Source: Ferrithrix thermotolerans DSM 19514
GTDB lineage: Bacteria > Actinomycetota > Acidimicrobiia > Acidimicrobiales > Ilumatobacteraceae
Assembly (NCBI GenBank): GCA_945861025.1
Contig: CAMASN010000001.1
Coordinates: 62,001 to 126,000 of the forward strand
Reading direction: 5' to 3'
Length of the DNA stretch: 64,000 nt
Below, one piece after another: positions 17,806-26,780 of this stretch (its first letter is position 1; each line of letters begins with the position of its first letter). Below the pieces are notes generated by a model. The model saw nothing but the letters and a program-made list of their open reading frames with translations. It was not told the DNA's origin and did no database searches. A program made the translations under genes and the position numbers.

Positions 17806-19308
17806 CTAGCCAACGGCCCATGTGTTCACGGCATACGCGCCGTTGGCATTCACCTGAACCACTGCGTCGGAGGTAACCACTGGCGTGCCCGTGGTGGTCA
17901 TGCTCTTCAGGCGAAGCACCAACTGAGTCACCACTTCGGACACACCAATCTTGAACTTGGCTGGGCTATCACCGGGCATTTCGATGGTTCGAGCCAACAC
18001 GCCACCTTCGAAGTTAATCGCTGCCTTGGCGCCGAGGCCGGAGCCAATCGAGATCACGAATCGTCCTTGCGGCACGTCGACATATCCGGGCACCGAAACT
18101 GTGGCGGTTGTCAGCTGGGTCAGATTGACCTCGACGATGGCGTCGTTGTCGGGAACAGCGGGCACCAAGGTTGATGGCCGATACTTGTTCAGGGTTGCCG
18201 CCCCAAACGTGGTGGCGCCTGTGGGAGCCAACGAATACGGCACGTACAACACACCCGGCTGATCGAGGTCGCCTATTGAATTGTTGAGGTCTGAGTTCGG
18301 CAAATCGCCGTTTACCGACATGATGTTCACCGTCGCCGATGGCAATGTGTTCGTGTCGGTTGAGCTCACATAGCGCTGGTTAAACACCAAGCTGATCGAG
18401 TCGGTCACTGCACCGGTGTAGGGCACAGAGTTCTTCACCACGAGGCGCCCTGCCATGCCGAAGACGAAGGTTGAACCCAGCCCGGTGATGTTGTGAGTCG
18501 CTGGAGCGTTTACTGAATAGAACGCAGCGAACTGATCCGTCGTGCAGCCCTCAACTCCGCCGCCTCCGACGACGACGTTTGCGTTGTCGGTGATGGTGAT
18601 CGAATTCTCGAAGTAATAGATACCAGAGGTGAAGTAGACCGGCGTCGACCCAGAGATCACGATGGGGTCAACGTATGTGCCTGGGAAGTAGACCTTGCAC
18701 GCATCGAACCCCTCAGGCATGTCATACGCCATTGCCGAACGAGGGCTCAGCGCATGCACCGGCAGGTTTGGCGACCAGATTGTGTCGATGCTTCGGGTGA
18801 GGCTTGCCACATTGCGCCACGCACGAATGTCACTTTGCCCGGACCCCGGGTACACAGCGTGAACATTGGTCGAAGACGGCGTATAGGCCCCAGGGAGTGC
18901 AATCCCCGCCTGAATCGAGGTCGTACCGTATGGCCGCTTGGTTTCGTCCTCTGAATAGTTCACGGCCATCAAGGCGCACGTGGTTTGCACTGGCACGAGC
19001 AACGATGGGCTGGCGAGAACGGGGTTCAGGTTCACTCCTGCCTTGTCCTGATTGCAGGCCTTAAACAGCGCGACAGGATCAGCGAGAACTGTGCGCAGAC
19101 CGCCCTTCACCGCTTCTAGGCGCTGCGCTTTGTTTTCAACGAGCCGGCTAGCTCGTGTGACCGAGACCGCGTACGTGAGCATTGGGGTCACGATCAACGT
19201 GGCAACGATAACGACAACAAGCGACATGATGAGCGCCGAACCTTCGTCGCCGGCGGCCATCGCGCGTTGCTCGCGGAGTGCCTCGAGCCTTCGCTTGATC
19301 ATGCTCAT
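17806..19308 (-). CDS. PilX-like pilus assembly/minor pilin protein with large C-terminal domain
   Basis: A 500-residue protein with a short basic leader, then a PilX-N-like hydrophobic helix (DEGSALIMSLVVVIVATLIVTPM, no Glu at +5), followed by a long secreted region. The middle part has beta-rich segments (PVYFTSGIYYFENSITI, VVVGGGGVEG) and the C-terminal part has FVISIGSGLGAKAAINFEGGVLARTIEM. This is typical of large exported PilX-type proteins in type IV pilus operons. The ATG at 19308 overlaps the upstream vWA-pilin stop (ATGA), fixing the start over one seven codons earlier. Last gene of the three-gene pilin operon. Confidence 0.75.
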   Translation of the reverse strand: MSMIKRRLEALREQRAMAAGDEGSALIMSLVVVIVATLIVTPMLTYAVSVTRASRLVENKAQRLEAVKGGLRTVLADPVALFKACNQDKAGVNLNPVLASPSLLVPVQTTCALMAVNYSEDETKRPYGTTSIQAGIALPGAYTPSSTNVHAVYPGSGQSDIRAWRNVASLTRSIDTIWSPNLPVHALSPRSAMAYDMPEGFDACKVYFPGTYVDPIVISGSTPVYFTSGIYYFENSITITDNANVVVGGGGVEGCTTDQFAAFYSVNAPATHNITGLGSTFVFGMAGRLVVKNSVPYTGAVTDSISLVFNQRYVSSTDTNTLPSATVNIMSVNGDLPNSDLNNSIGDLDQPGVLYVPYSLAPTGATTFGAATLNKYRPSTLVPAVPDNDAIVEVNLTQLTTATVSVPGYVDVPQGRFVISIGSGLGAKAAINFEGGVLARTIEMPGDSPAKFKIGVSEVVTQLVLRLKSMTTTGTPVVTSDAVVQVNANGAYAVNTWAVG

Positions 19309-22037
19309 CGGGTCACCGTCTGCACACATGACACAGCTTCGTTGGCCGACACCTTCACTCGGATGCCCGAGAAGATCGGGCTGGCGGTTGACACCAACGT
19401 AAATGCTCGCGGGCTAATGCCGGCCTTACAGCTCCACGTACCTGAGGTGTAGCCCGAAAGGTCAGAAAGGTTCAACGGCTGAATCTCGACAGTTCGAAAC
19501 GTGCCGTCGCTGATGTTGAGGTCGAAGGTGCCGCTCGAGAACTGCTTCGTAGTGGTCACGACGGTCATATCTGACACCAACGCCGTGCCAGCCGAGTCGG
19601 TAAGCGCTGTCTTTTGATAGGTGAACGGATCTGCGGCCGACGTGCTGCCCACCTTGGTTTGCAGGGTCAACGTGCCACCACATTGCGACAGAGCAATGGT
19701 CTGCAGAGCGAGCCCAAAATTGGTGTAGTCGGGAGAGATGTACATGTTCGCGGTCAGCGCATTGGTGTACGTACCGCCTACCAGAGTTGCTGGCACGCCC
19801 GTGTCTGAATTGGCCACCAGCCTCGCCAAGATCTTGGCGCCGGTGACCGTTGAGGTGACGGCTGCGTCATAGGCCGTGTACGGCAGGCTGTACTGCTTGG
19901 CTGAACGTGACCAACTGGAATCGCTACTGCTGTAGCCAGTGCTGCTGGTGGTCACCGGATCCGAGAGCGAGTACGGCGACGTGTAGCTCTTACCGGTCCA
20001 CCCGTCGGATGAATCGCTGTCAGGCTGCCCCGGATTCGCAGCGGTGTAGAGGCTCTGGTTCGTCACGGTTGGCACAGCATTCGTCGCCCATGAGGTAGTT
20101 GGGTTGGCGATAGCCGAATCTGTCAGGTTGACCGATCGAGCAAACGAGTACGGTTCGCTGAACGCAGCTCGTGATGAGCTCGAGAGTGATGTGGATGATG
20201 TAGCCGAGGTGTTGATTTCCCAATACGTGTAGGGCGACGTGTATTGGCGACCCGCAGACCAGCCGTCACTTCCATCGTTCACCGGGTTCGCAGCGACATC
20301 TTGGGCGGTGAACAAGGTCAAGTTGGTCGAGCCCGTTGATGGAGCCGTCCACGTGGTGGCCATGTCTTGCGACGCAATCGCACTCGCGTTGAGAGATGAC
20401 TTGGATAGACGGAATGGAGCGCTGAAGCGAAGCCGGCGCTTACCATTTGACGTGCCGAGAGAACTGCTCGTAGAGGCATTGGGGTCGTCGACCCAAACCG
20501 GCGAATCCGTGGAGCCGGTGTTCTTTTCCATGTGGTACCACCGGGTGACGGTGCTGTCAGCGTGGTAACCCTTTTCTATGTGGTAATAGCGCGAGTACGC
20601 AAGGTGGTAGCTGCGCGTGTAGTTGTAGTGGTAGCCAGGCACGCTTGAGGTCCAGGTTTGGTTGCCGCTGATGCCGAGGCCAACGCCCACGCCGATGAAG
20701 CGAGTTGTGTCGCGGAAGGCCGCTGCGATCAAGTTGGCGCGGTCGAAGCCTTGCTGTTGATACTGACCATTTACCGTGGTTGAGTAGCCGGGCTGAGCCG
20801 CCGGCGGATCTGCAGGAATTGAGCTCGACGAGCTGTTCAAACGCGAGTTGGTCGGCACTCCGTCGGTAAAGAACACAACCATGCCGGGGAGGTCTTGAGC
20901 GACTGTTCCGTCGGCGTTGTAGAACGTGCGGAACATTGCGTCTTCCCAGTTGGTGTATCCAGCGGGATAGGTCATGTTCGTTACTTCGCTCAGCAACGCG
21001 TTGGCCTCCGAGGTGTTGAGCATGTCGTACGTGGTCGTCCATTCGGGCGCAGTTGCGCCGACCGTGCTGGCGATGGTGTCGAACGGCACGAGCTTTAAGC
21101 GCACCGGGGTACCAACGAACATCGTGACGAACTGGCCAACCGCGGTCTTCACCTTGGCGAAGTCTGCAGCGCCAATCGAGCCGGAGCGGTCCACGATCAG
21201 CGTGATCGACCCACCGCACAACGAGCGTGCCGCAATCAGCGACGGCGCACCCTGCATGCTGGTCGAGTCGATCAGCGTACGGTTTGTGCCACCAGCGCTC
21301 AGGCTGATCTGGTTCGTTCCGCCGCCAGCGCCTGCCGACTTTCCGCCGCCGTTCACGGTGACGACCACTCGCTGGGCATTCTTCACAGCAACGGCCGGTG
21401 CGTCGCCTTCGATGGTGGTGACCGTTGGGTCAATCGCCAACGGGTCAGGGGGTGTGCTCACCTTAATGATCCAGTCAGGGACGGTGACGCCAGCGGTGAA
21501 GTTGCCATCTGGCGGTGAATCAAGATTGTGCAGCACGACAATGGTGCGACAGGTAACGGAGCCTTCGGTCTGGTCGCACTGCACCCGAATAAGTTGGTAT
21601 TCGTCGCCAACCAGCACGTAACGGTACGAGACCTGGGTCAGCTTGGTCACTGACTGGCCACTGCTGTTCGCAACAAGCGTGCTCCACGAAAGCATCATCG
21701 CATTCGAGCCGCCAACATCGGCACCAACGGGGCAGGCTCCAAAACATGGGTCGATGCTGGGCGACGTGTCGACGTTCTGTCCCGCCGAAGCAAGATCACC
21801 AGGGATCCACAGGCCAGCGCCGTTTTCGGCGCGAGCGTTGTTGAGCCGACCATTACTCGTCGACTGTTGGTTCAAAATGACCACGACTGCGCCCGACAGC
21901 GCAGTTGCGATAATGCCGGTGAGCGCTATTGCAATAAGCAGCTCAACAAGTGTCATTCCCTCGTCGCGGCCAGCCACACGATTCGTGCGCAGTTTGCGGG
22001 CTAGGCGCGACTTACGGAGGAATGGGTGTTTACACAT
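19305..22037 (-). CDS. Modular type IV pilin with von Willebrand factor A domain
   Basis: A 910-residue prepilin. The leader ends at Gly27, followed by MTLVELLIAIALTGIIATAL with Glu at +5 (Glu32), so prepilin peptidase should process it. A short pilin module (to about 270) is followed by a vWA domain with a full MIDAS: DRSGS (Asp283, Ser285, Ser287), Thr362 in GYTNWEDAM, and Asp392 in FFTDGVP. Between the last vWA strands (about 457-725) lies a Ser/Thr/Tyr-rich insertion with a YH-rich tract (469-502) and about two and a half imperfect repeats carrying SDGW...YTSPY. PilY1/PilC tips and streptococcal PilB use vWA domains in adhesion, so a tip adhesin is likely. It overlaps the upstream pilin gene by 8 bases. 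Confidence 0.85.
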   Translation of the reverse strand: MCKHPFLRKSRLARKLRTNRVAGRDEGMTLVELLIAIALTGIIATALSGAVVVILNQQSTSNGRLNNARAENGAGLWIPGDLASAGQNVDTSPSIDPCFGACPVGADVGGSNAMMLSWSTLVANSSGQSVTKLTQVSYRYVLVGDEYQLIRVQCDQTEGSVTCRTIVVLHNLDSPPDGNFTAGVTVPDWIIKVSTPPDPLAIDPTVTTIEGDAPAVAVKNAQRVVVTVNGGGKSAGAGGGTNQISLSAGGTNRTLIDSTSMQGAPSLIAARSLCGGSITLIVDRSGSIGAADFAKVKTAVGQFVTMFVGTPVRLKLVPFDTIASTVGATAPEWTTTYDMLNTSEANALLSEVTNMTYPAGYTNWEDAMFRTFYNADGTVAQDLPGMVVFFTDGVPTNSRLNSSSSSIPADPPAAQPGYSTTVNGQYQQQGFDRANLIAAAFRDTTRFIGVGVGLGISGNQTWTSSVPGYHYNYTRSYHLAYSRYYHIEKGYHADSTVTRWYHMEKNTGSTDSPVWVDDPNASTSSSLGTSNGKRRLRFSAPFRLSKSSLNASAIASQDMATTWTAPSTGSTNLTLFTAQDVAANPVNDGSDGWSAGRQYTSPYTYWEINTSATSSTSLSSSSRAAFSEPYSFARSVNLTDSAIANPTTSWATNAVPTVTNQSLYTAANPGQPDSDSSDGWTGKSYTSPYSLSDPVTTSSTGYSSSDSSWSRSAKQYSLPYTAYDAAVTSTVTGAKILARLVANSDTGVPATLVGGTYTNALTANMYISPDYTNFGLALQTIALSQCGGTLTLQTKVGSTSAADPFTYQKTALTDSAGTALVSDMTVVTTTKQFSSGTFDLNISDGTFRTVEIQPLNLSDLSGYTSGTWSCKAGISPRAFTLVSTASPIFSGIRVKVSANEAVSCVQTVTR

Positions 22038-22572
22038 CGCTCTTCACCACCTGTAAAGATTTTTCGATTTTGCCGTCCGGGCTTGTCACAGTGATCGTGA
22101 CGAGCTGAACTGCGAGATCAGCGGGCGCCGATTCGGTCGCAAGACATGCAAGGTCGGCCCATTGACCATCGGTGTTTGCAGTAGCTCCCGGTACAAAATG
22201 TTGCTGGAGGACCGTCGTGGTGTCGGCGGTCCACCCGTTGGTCTGAGCTGCGGCTTGCGCATACAAGGTGTAGTCGCAGCTCTTTGGTGCACGGTTCACG
22301 CGGTCAGCAGCGTTTTGCAGGACCGTCTCGACCGCAGACATGTTGGTGTTCAAGCGGCCAGCGGTAATCGTGGCCATCACGGCGTTCAAAGTGGGCACCA
22401 TGATGATCGCCATGATGGTGATGGTCATCACAATCTCGACCAACGAAAAGCCGGCGTCGGTCTCACCACGGTCGTCCAGGTTGCGCTCGTTGCCGATCTC
22501 GCTGTCACTGCGAGCGGCCTGACCACGGGCATACATGAGCCAGAAGCGGGATGCGCTCTTGTCATGCTTCAT
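22030..22572 (-). CDS. Type IV prepilin-like protein (PilV/PilE type)
   Basis: A 180-residue minor-pilin-like protein. An unusually long, polar leader of about 41 residues ends in Gly41, followed by FSLVEIVMTITIMAIIMVPTLNAVMA with Glu at +5 (Glu46), the class III signal recognised by prepilin peptidase. The globular part has one likely disulfide pair (SCDYTLY and LACLATE) and a C-terminal strand VTITVTSPDGKIEKSLQVV. It is the first gene of the operon with the vWA pilin and the PilX-like protein. Assembly ATPases and the peptidase are not in this window. A later start would shorten the leader, but none is clearly better. Confidence 0.82.
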   Translation of the reverse strand: MKHDKSASRFWLMYARGQAARSDSEIGNERNLDDRGETDAGFSLVEIVMTITIMAIIMVPTLNAVMATITAGRLNTNMSAVETVLQNAADRVNRAPKSCDYTLYAQAAAQTNGWTADTTTVLQQHFVPGATANTDGQWADLACLATESAPADLAVQLVTITVTSPDGKIEKSLQVVKSDV

Positions 22573-22704
22573 AGGACGCCCGTCTGTTCACACGCCGCAG
22601 CAGCTCTGTGGCACCTCTCAATCATCGGTATTTGCAGTGCGGACTTGAGCCAAACTTGGCGGCGCACTGGACGAAGGGCTGCCTCTTCGGCAAGCCTGCA
22701 GACA

Positions 22705-23622
22705 ATGGTCGAGCGCGTTTGTCCCCAGTGTCGCGGTCCGTTGCGCGTCGTTGCGCCTGAGTACAGGTGTGTCGCCTGCGCCGAGATCTACGCCAGGGTG
22801 GAAGGCATTGACTGCTTCCTACCTGCGTCGCGAGTGGCGTACTTCGAGCAGTTCCTCAACGATTACACGACAGTCCGTCTCGCTGAGGGCCGCGCCAGCG
22901 ACGACCCTGAGTACTTTCAAAACCTGCCTAGCACCGCACCAGGGGCTCCAATGGAGTGGCAGTGGAACATGCGTCGGCGGTCGTGGCAGACCGTGCGGAG
23001 GCGCATCTTTCGCTCGCCGTCGACCCCGCTGGTTGTTGTCGATGTCGGCGCCGGTGTGGGCTGGTTATCGAACCGACTCACCGAGCTCGGCCATGAGATG
23101 CTCGCTGTTGACCTCACGGTCGACCCGCACGATGGCCTCGGCGCTGCGCGACACTTCGAGCGCGCGTTTTCGTGCTCTCAAGCGGAGATGGACTCATTGC
23201 CCTTTGCCGACTCCACCGCCGACATTGTGATCTACAACGCCAGCCTGCATTACTCATGCGACTACTCCGCCACATTTGCAGAGGCCTTGCGGGTGCTCAA
23301 ACCCTCCGGACAGATCGTGGTCATGGACTCCCCCATGTACAAGCAATCCTCGGCTGGCGAGGCGATGATTACCGAACGCCATGCCGATTTCGAGCAGCGC
23401 TTCGGCTCCCGATCCGACTCCGTGCCGTCGGTTGGGTATCTCACGCCAGCCATGCTCGATGAGCTTGCAACGCAACTCGGGCTGCGTTGGCGCCGGCATC
23501 ACACCTGGTACGGATGGCAGTGGGCGTGGAAACCGTGGCGAGCCCGTCTTCGAGGCACACGCCAGCCAAGCCGATTCGTGGTGTTGGTTGCCAGGCGCGT
23601 GTCCCCATCGTCATCCCCGTAA
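22705..23622 (+). CDS. SAM-dependent methyltransferase with N-terminal zinc ribbon
   Basis: A 305-residue protein that begins with a Trm112-like zinc ribbon (CPQCRGPL...YRCVAC, about residues 5-24). This is followed by a class I methyltransferase domain: motif I VVDVGAGVGWLSNRL, then LAVDLT, DSLPFADSTADIVIYNASLHY and LRVLKPSGQIVVMDSP. The substrate is unknown. Such zinc-ribbon methyltransferases often sit in surface-polysaccharide or lipid pathways, but nothing here decides that. The ATG at 22705 is used because longer readings run antisense through the divergent pilin gene. Confidence 0.85.
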   Translation: MVERVCPQCRGPLRVVAPEYRCVACAEIYARVEGIDCFLPASRVAYFEQFLNDYTTVRLAEGRASDDPEYFQNLPSTAPGAPMEWQWNMRRRSWQTVRRRIFRSPSTPLVVVDVGAGVGWLSNRLTELGHEMLAVDLTVDPHDGLGAARHFERAFSCSQAEMDSLPFADSTADIVIYNASLHYSCDYSATFAEALRVLKPSGQIVVMDSPMYKQSSAGEAMITERHADFEQRFGSRSDSVPSVGYLTPAMLDELATQLGLRWRRHHTWYGWQWAWKPWRARLRGTRQPSRFVVLVARRVSPSSSP

Positions 23623-23623
23623 A

Positions 23624-23654
23624 GCGTGAGCGCACGTTTACCGTGCGCTCACGC
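23624..23654. terminator. Hairpin between convergent methyltransferase and GST genes
   Basis: A perfect 13-bp inverted repeat (GCGTGAGCGCACG at 23624-23636 with its complement at 23642-23654) surrounds a five-base loop, starting one base after the methyltransferase stop codon. The downstream GST-like gene converges from the other side. There is no clear T-run, so termination on either strand is likely but not certain. Confidence 0.65.
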
Positions 23655-23673
23655 GTTACGCAGCGCGCACCCT

Positions 23674-24732
23674 TCAGTTGGTGGCGTACGGACGATTGTC
23701 CGTCGGCTGCGGCGGACTCGACGAATCGGGAATTGCGGTGGCCTGATCTGTGTAGCCGGCGAAGTATCTCAGCACGCCTGCGCGATCAAGAATCGCGTCG
23801 AGCTTGTCAGTTCGAGCGGCCACATAGCGGGCGAGCAGAATGCCGCGGGCCTCGTTCAGAAAGTTCGTCGTAGAGATCTCTTCGACAACACCATCAGCGA
23901 ATTCGACCGATGCCGAACCATCAACCGTGGCTCGAGCAACCCACGGAAGGTAGTGCCGGCCTTCTTCAGCGAGGACCGAGATAAGCGTTTCGGGAAGCGC
24001 ATGCTCGTCGGCCCACTCACCGAATTGCTGCAGTTGAGGCAGGAGCAATCGCGTGGTGTGGCTCACCACGTTCGGACCATGCTCGTCTGCGAGTTCGCGG
24101 CAATAAGGATCAGCTACGAAATGAGCAATGTTGGCGCCGAAGAGAGCGAAGTCAGCGATGCACGGGCGGTCGCCAAGCAGATAGACACCGCCATCGAGAT
24201 GCGCACTCAGCACCTGCAGCCACGGCACGTAGACCTCGTTCATCCATGTCTCAATGTTGCCCGGCGAAATGCCGAGTTTCGGGACGCTAGCGGTCATCAC
24301 CTGCGTGACCATCTGGAAGATCATCGTCGCCGGTGCAGGCATCGTCATCGACATTTCTTGCGCCAGTTGCCAACCAGAGGCCGCCACGTTCACCGGATAG
24401 CACCAACGACTCGCGACAGCGGGACGGTAAAACCACTCATCGGAGAAGTCGTCGAGCATGTAGGCGAGGAACCGAAGCGCTGGATCCTCGGGTAGCACCG
24501 ATCGAACAGCCGACGCATCGAGGTGCTCGATGATCGAGGTCGAGTCCCACATCGGCACACCGTCGGGAGTCTGAACAACGGGGATTCCACCGTTCCATCC
24601 GGCGGCGCTGGCTGCGGGGTGAAACATCGCTCCTGGCTCGAGCCGCCATGGACGGTCGGTGTAATCGAGGTACCCCGTGACCTTGCGAGTGAAGTACGAA
24701 CGAGTCAACCCATGCACGCTGTAGAAACCCAT
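23674..24732 (-). CDS. Glutathione S-transferase-like protein
   Basis: A 352-residue protein with an N-terminal thioredoxin-like domain (FYSVHGLTRSYFTRKVTGYLDY, then GIPVVQTPDGVPMWDSTSIIEHLD, with the cis-Pro and Ser of the glutathione site). It also has an all-helical C-terminal domain containing the GST N-capping motif region YLLGDRPCIADFALFGA. It is longer than typical GSTs (about 200-230), with extra C-terminal residues ending in a Pro/Ser-rich tail. Actinobacteria usually make mycothiol rather than glutathione, so the thiol partner and reaction are uncertain. Confidence 0.75.
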   Translation of the reverse strand: MGFYSVHGLTRSYFTRKVTGYLDYTDRPWRLEPGAMFHPAASAAGWNGGIPVVQTPDGVPMWDSTSIIEHLDASAVRSVLPEDPALRFLAYMLDDFSDEWFYRPAVASRWCYPVNVAASGWQLAQEMSMTMPAPATMIFQMVTQVMTASVPKLGISPGNIETWMNEVYVPWLQVLSAHLDGGVYLLGDRPCIADFALFGANIAHFVADPYCRELADEHGPNVVSHTTRLLLPQLQQFGEWADEHALPETLISVLAEEGRHYLPWVARATVDGSASVEFADGVVEEISTTNFLNEARGILLARYVAARTDKLDAILDRAGVLRYFAGYTDQATAIPDSSSPPQPTDNRPYATN

Positions 24733-24925
24733 CGCCGCACACTATGTGCGCGTGGTCGTCCGCAGTGAACAAGCTCCGAGCTTTGCCCGATCATTTGCCC
24801 CATAAAGCGCCACCGCACGTCGACCATGCGCTGACGCTTCACGAGGAGCAGCAGCCGGCAGCAGAGGCGAGGAACAGCGAGCAACAGCCGGTAGCAGCCC
24901 GGTAGCCGCCTTTTGGCGAAAACGC

Positions 24926-24952
24926 AGAAGGGCCACCCTTGCGGATGGCCCC
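24926..24952 (-). terminator. Intrinsic terminator after tRNA-Pro
   Basis: Just beyond the tRNA 3' end on the minus strand is a hairpin: GGGCCA (24930-24935) pairs with TGGCCC (24946-24951), with a C-A mismatch, two more G-C pairs and a four-base loop. On the transcript strand it is followed by a T-rich stretch (TTCTGCGTTTT). The flanking sequence 24840-24910 carries imperfect GCAGC/CCGGTAGCA-type repeats with no gene. Confidence 0.7.
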
Positions 24953-24967
24953 TGATCTGCTACTTCG

Positions 24968-25044
24968 TGGTCGGGCTGACAGGATTTGAACCTGCGACCC
25001 CTTGCCCCCCAGGCAAGTGCGCTACCAAGCTGCGCTACAGCCCG
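24968..25044 (-). tRNA. tRNA-Pro (anticodon GGG)
   Basis: Read on the minus strand, the sequence folds into a full cloverleaf. The 7-bp acceptor stem pairs CGGGCTG with CAGCCCG, the D arm is GCGC...GCGC, the anticodon stem pairs CTTGC with GCAAG around loop CTGGGGG (anticodon GGG), and the T arm carries the invariant TTCAAAT. The discriminator is A and the 3' CCA is encoded (24968-24970). Length is 77 bases including CCA. It reads CCC and CCU proline codons. No integrated element is seen at its 3' end. Confidence 0.95.
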
Positions 25045-25126
25045 TCATGAACGGAAACGTCAGCGTAGCGGATACCGCTGCAACCACCCACGCGAACCGA
25101 TGATGAGACTCCAATGACAGCGCTCG

Positions 25127-25381
25127 CTAGCGGAACAGCTGCACGATTCGATACACGAAGTACAACACGAGCAACACCATGAGCAACTTGAAGTGCCACG
25201 GCGCCTTCATGTCTTCTTCGGCGCCATCGCCAGCGGCCAACTTGTGAAGGTTGAGGTTCTTGGCGGTAATTGGGGTTCGCGGAACCTGAGCCTCAAGGCT
25301 GCGACCGCATGTCGGACAGGCACCTGCCTCTGTCATCGCCGATGGCGCGAAATACTTCGCGCAGTCTTCACACCACGGCAT
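25127..25381 (-). CDS. Small zinc-ribbon membrane protein
   Basis: An 84-residue hypothetical protein. The N-terminus carries two CxxC pairs (Cys4, Cys7 and CPTC with Cys22, Cys25) that form a zinc ribbon. A charged linker follows, then a single C-terminal membrane segment (about 63-82) ends in a basic residue, so it should be tail-anchored with the ribbon in the cytoplasm. It lies 43 bases downstream of der on the same strand, and similar small proteins occur next to der in related actinobacteria (inference). No function is known to me. Confidence 0.8.
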   Translation of the reverse strand: MPWCEDCAKYFAPSAMTEAGACPTCGRSLEAQVPRTPITAKNLNLHKLAAGDGAEEDMKAPWHFKLLMVLLVLYFVYRIVQLFR

Positions 25382-25424
25382 GCGCCCTCCTGAGATCGGT
25401 GGATTTCTTGAGCACGATCGAACG

Positions 25425-26780
25425 CTATTCGGTGCGGCGACGAACGCGAAGTTTCAGCGGCGTGGAACCGAAGTCGAATGCCTCGCGGATGCTGCGCTCG
25501 AGATAGCGCAGATAGGTGTGCGGCAACTCGCGGTTCACGAACAACGTGAAAGTAGGCGGGTCAGTGGCTCCCTGCATTGCGTAGAGCACCTTGGTGCCGC
25601 CCGGCGCAGGCTGCTTTTGCTGGGCTGCAGAGATCACCTTGTTCACATCGCGCGTAGGGACACGGCGGTGATACTGCACAATGGCTTCTTTGAGCACCGG
25701 CGCCAACTTGTTGACGCCCTTGCCGCTGAGCGCAGAGATCTTCAAGATTGGTGCGTCACCAATGAAGCCGAGCTTGCGTTTGACCTCGGCCAAGATGTCG
25801 AGGCGGCGCTCGGCATCGTCGATGAGTTCCCACTTGTTCAGCAGCAACACGATTGGGCAGCCGGCTGCATCGACACGTTCGGCCAAGCGTTGATCTTGGC
25901 CGGTAATGCCTTCGGTGGCATCGATAACGAACAGCGCAATGTCAGCATCGTCGATGGCGCGCAGCGCACGAACCAACGAGTAGTACTCGGCCGAATCGTC
26001 GATTTTCGAGCGGCGACGCATGCCTGCGGTGTCGACGAACACGATGGGTCCATCGTCGGTCTCGACCAACGTGTCGATGGCGTCACGAGTTGTGCCGGGC
26101 ATGTCGTGCACCACTGATCGGTTCTCGCCAACAAGGCGATTAAACAGCGTGCTCTTGCCTACGTTTGGTCGGCCCACAACGGCAACGCGCGGCGCTGCTT
26201 GCTCTGGTGGAGTCCAGTTCTCATCATCTTCGAGGAACGCCTCGACGATGCCAGCAGGACTGACATCGGGGATGCGCGCAATGACTTCGTCGAGCAGATC
26301 GCCGGCGCGACGGCCGTGCAGCGCGCTGACAGGAAGTGGCTCGCCTAGGCCGAGTGACAGGAACTCCCATCGCGCGCCTTCGCGCTGATCGTTGTCGGCC
26401 TTATTGACTACCAGCAGCACGGGAGGCTTGATGCGACGCAGCCAGATTGCGATCTGCTCGTCGTCGTCGGTGACGCCAACAGAACCGTCGACGAGGAACA
26501 TCACCAACGAGGCGCGTCGCACGGCGGCCTCGACCTGGCGACTGACCTTGTCATCGAGTTCGCTGCCAGACGGCAACCATCCGCCGGTGTCGACCAACTT
26601 AAATGGTCGGCCGAGCCACTCGGCGTCGACCTCTTTGCGGTCGCGAGTCACGCCAGGGCGGTCTTCGACAATGGCAACTTGCTCGCCGACTATACGGTTA
26701 AACAAGGTGCTCTTGCCCACGTTTGGACGGCCAACAATCACCACACTTGGTAACTCAGGGGCTTCATCTATTTCGGTCAT
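25425..26780 (-). CDS. der: Ribosome-associated GTPase Der (EngA)
   Basis: Der is a double-GTPase needed for assembly of the 50S ribosomal subunit. The 451-residue protein has two G domains, each with GRPNVGKSTLFNR (first at 17-24). The first has DRPGVTRDR and NKAD; the second has DMPGTTRDAIDT, DTAGMRRRSKI and NKWE. A C-terminal KH-like domain (PPTFTLFVNRELPHTYLRYLERSIREAFDFGSTPL) completes it. Its start overlaps the DUF512 gene stop by four bases, so the two are co-translated. Confidence 0.97.
   Translation of the reverse strand: MTEIDEAPELPSVVIVGRPNVGKSTLFNRIVGEQVAIVEDRPGVTRDRKEVDAEWLGRPFKLVDTGGWLPSGSELDDKVSRQVEAAVRRASLVMFLVDGSVGVTDDDEQIAIWLRRIKPPVLLVVNKADNDQREGARWEFLSLGLGEPLPVSALHGRRAGDLLDEVIARIPDVSPAGIVEAFLEDDENWTPPEQAAPRVAVVGRPNVGKSTLFNRLVGENRSVVHDMPGTTRDAIDTLVETDDGPIVFVDTAGMRRRSKIDDSAEYYSLVRALRAIDDADIALFVIDATEGITGQDQRLAERVDAAGCPIVLLLNKWELIDDAERRLDILAEVKRKLGFIGDAPILKISALSGKGVNKLAPVLKEAIVQYHRRVPTRDVNKVISAAQQKQPAPGGTKVLYAMQGATDPPTFTLFVNRELPHTYLRYLERSIREAFDFGSTPLKLRVRRRTE

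Noticed and set aside
19305-22037. Frameshifted fusion of a pilin gene and a separate vWA gene
   Set aside because: One uninterrupted frame covers both parts with consistent composition, and vWA-bearing pilins are a known architecture.
24742-24936. Small minus-strand open frame of 64 codons before the GST gene
   Set aside because: Ala/Arg-rich, overlaps the tRNA terminator hairpin and repeat-like sequence, with no start signal.
24968-25044. tRNA-Pro as an attachment site for an integrated element
   Set aside because: The flanks are chromosomal genes (GST-like, zinc ribbon, der), there is no integrase, and no repeat of the tRNA 3' end was noticed nearby.
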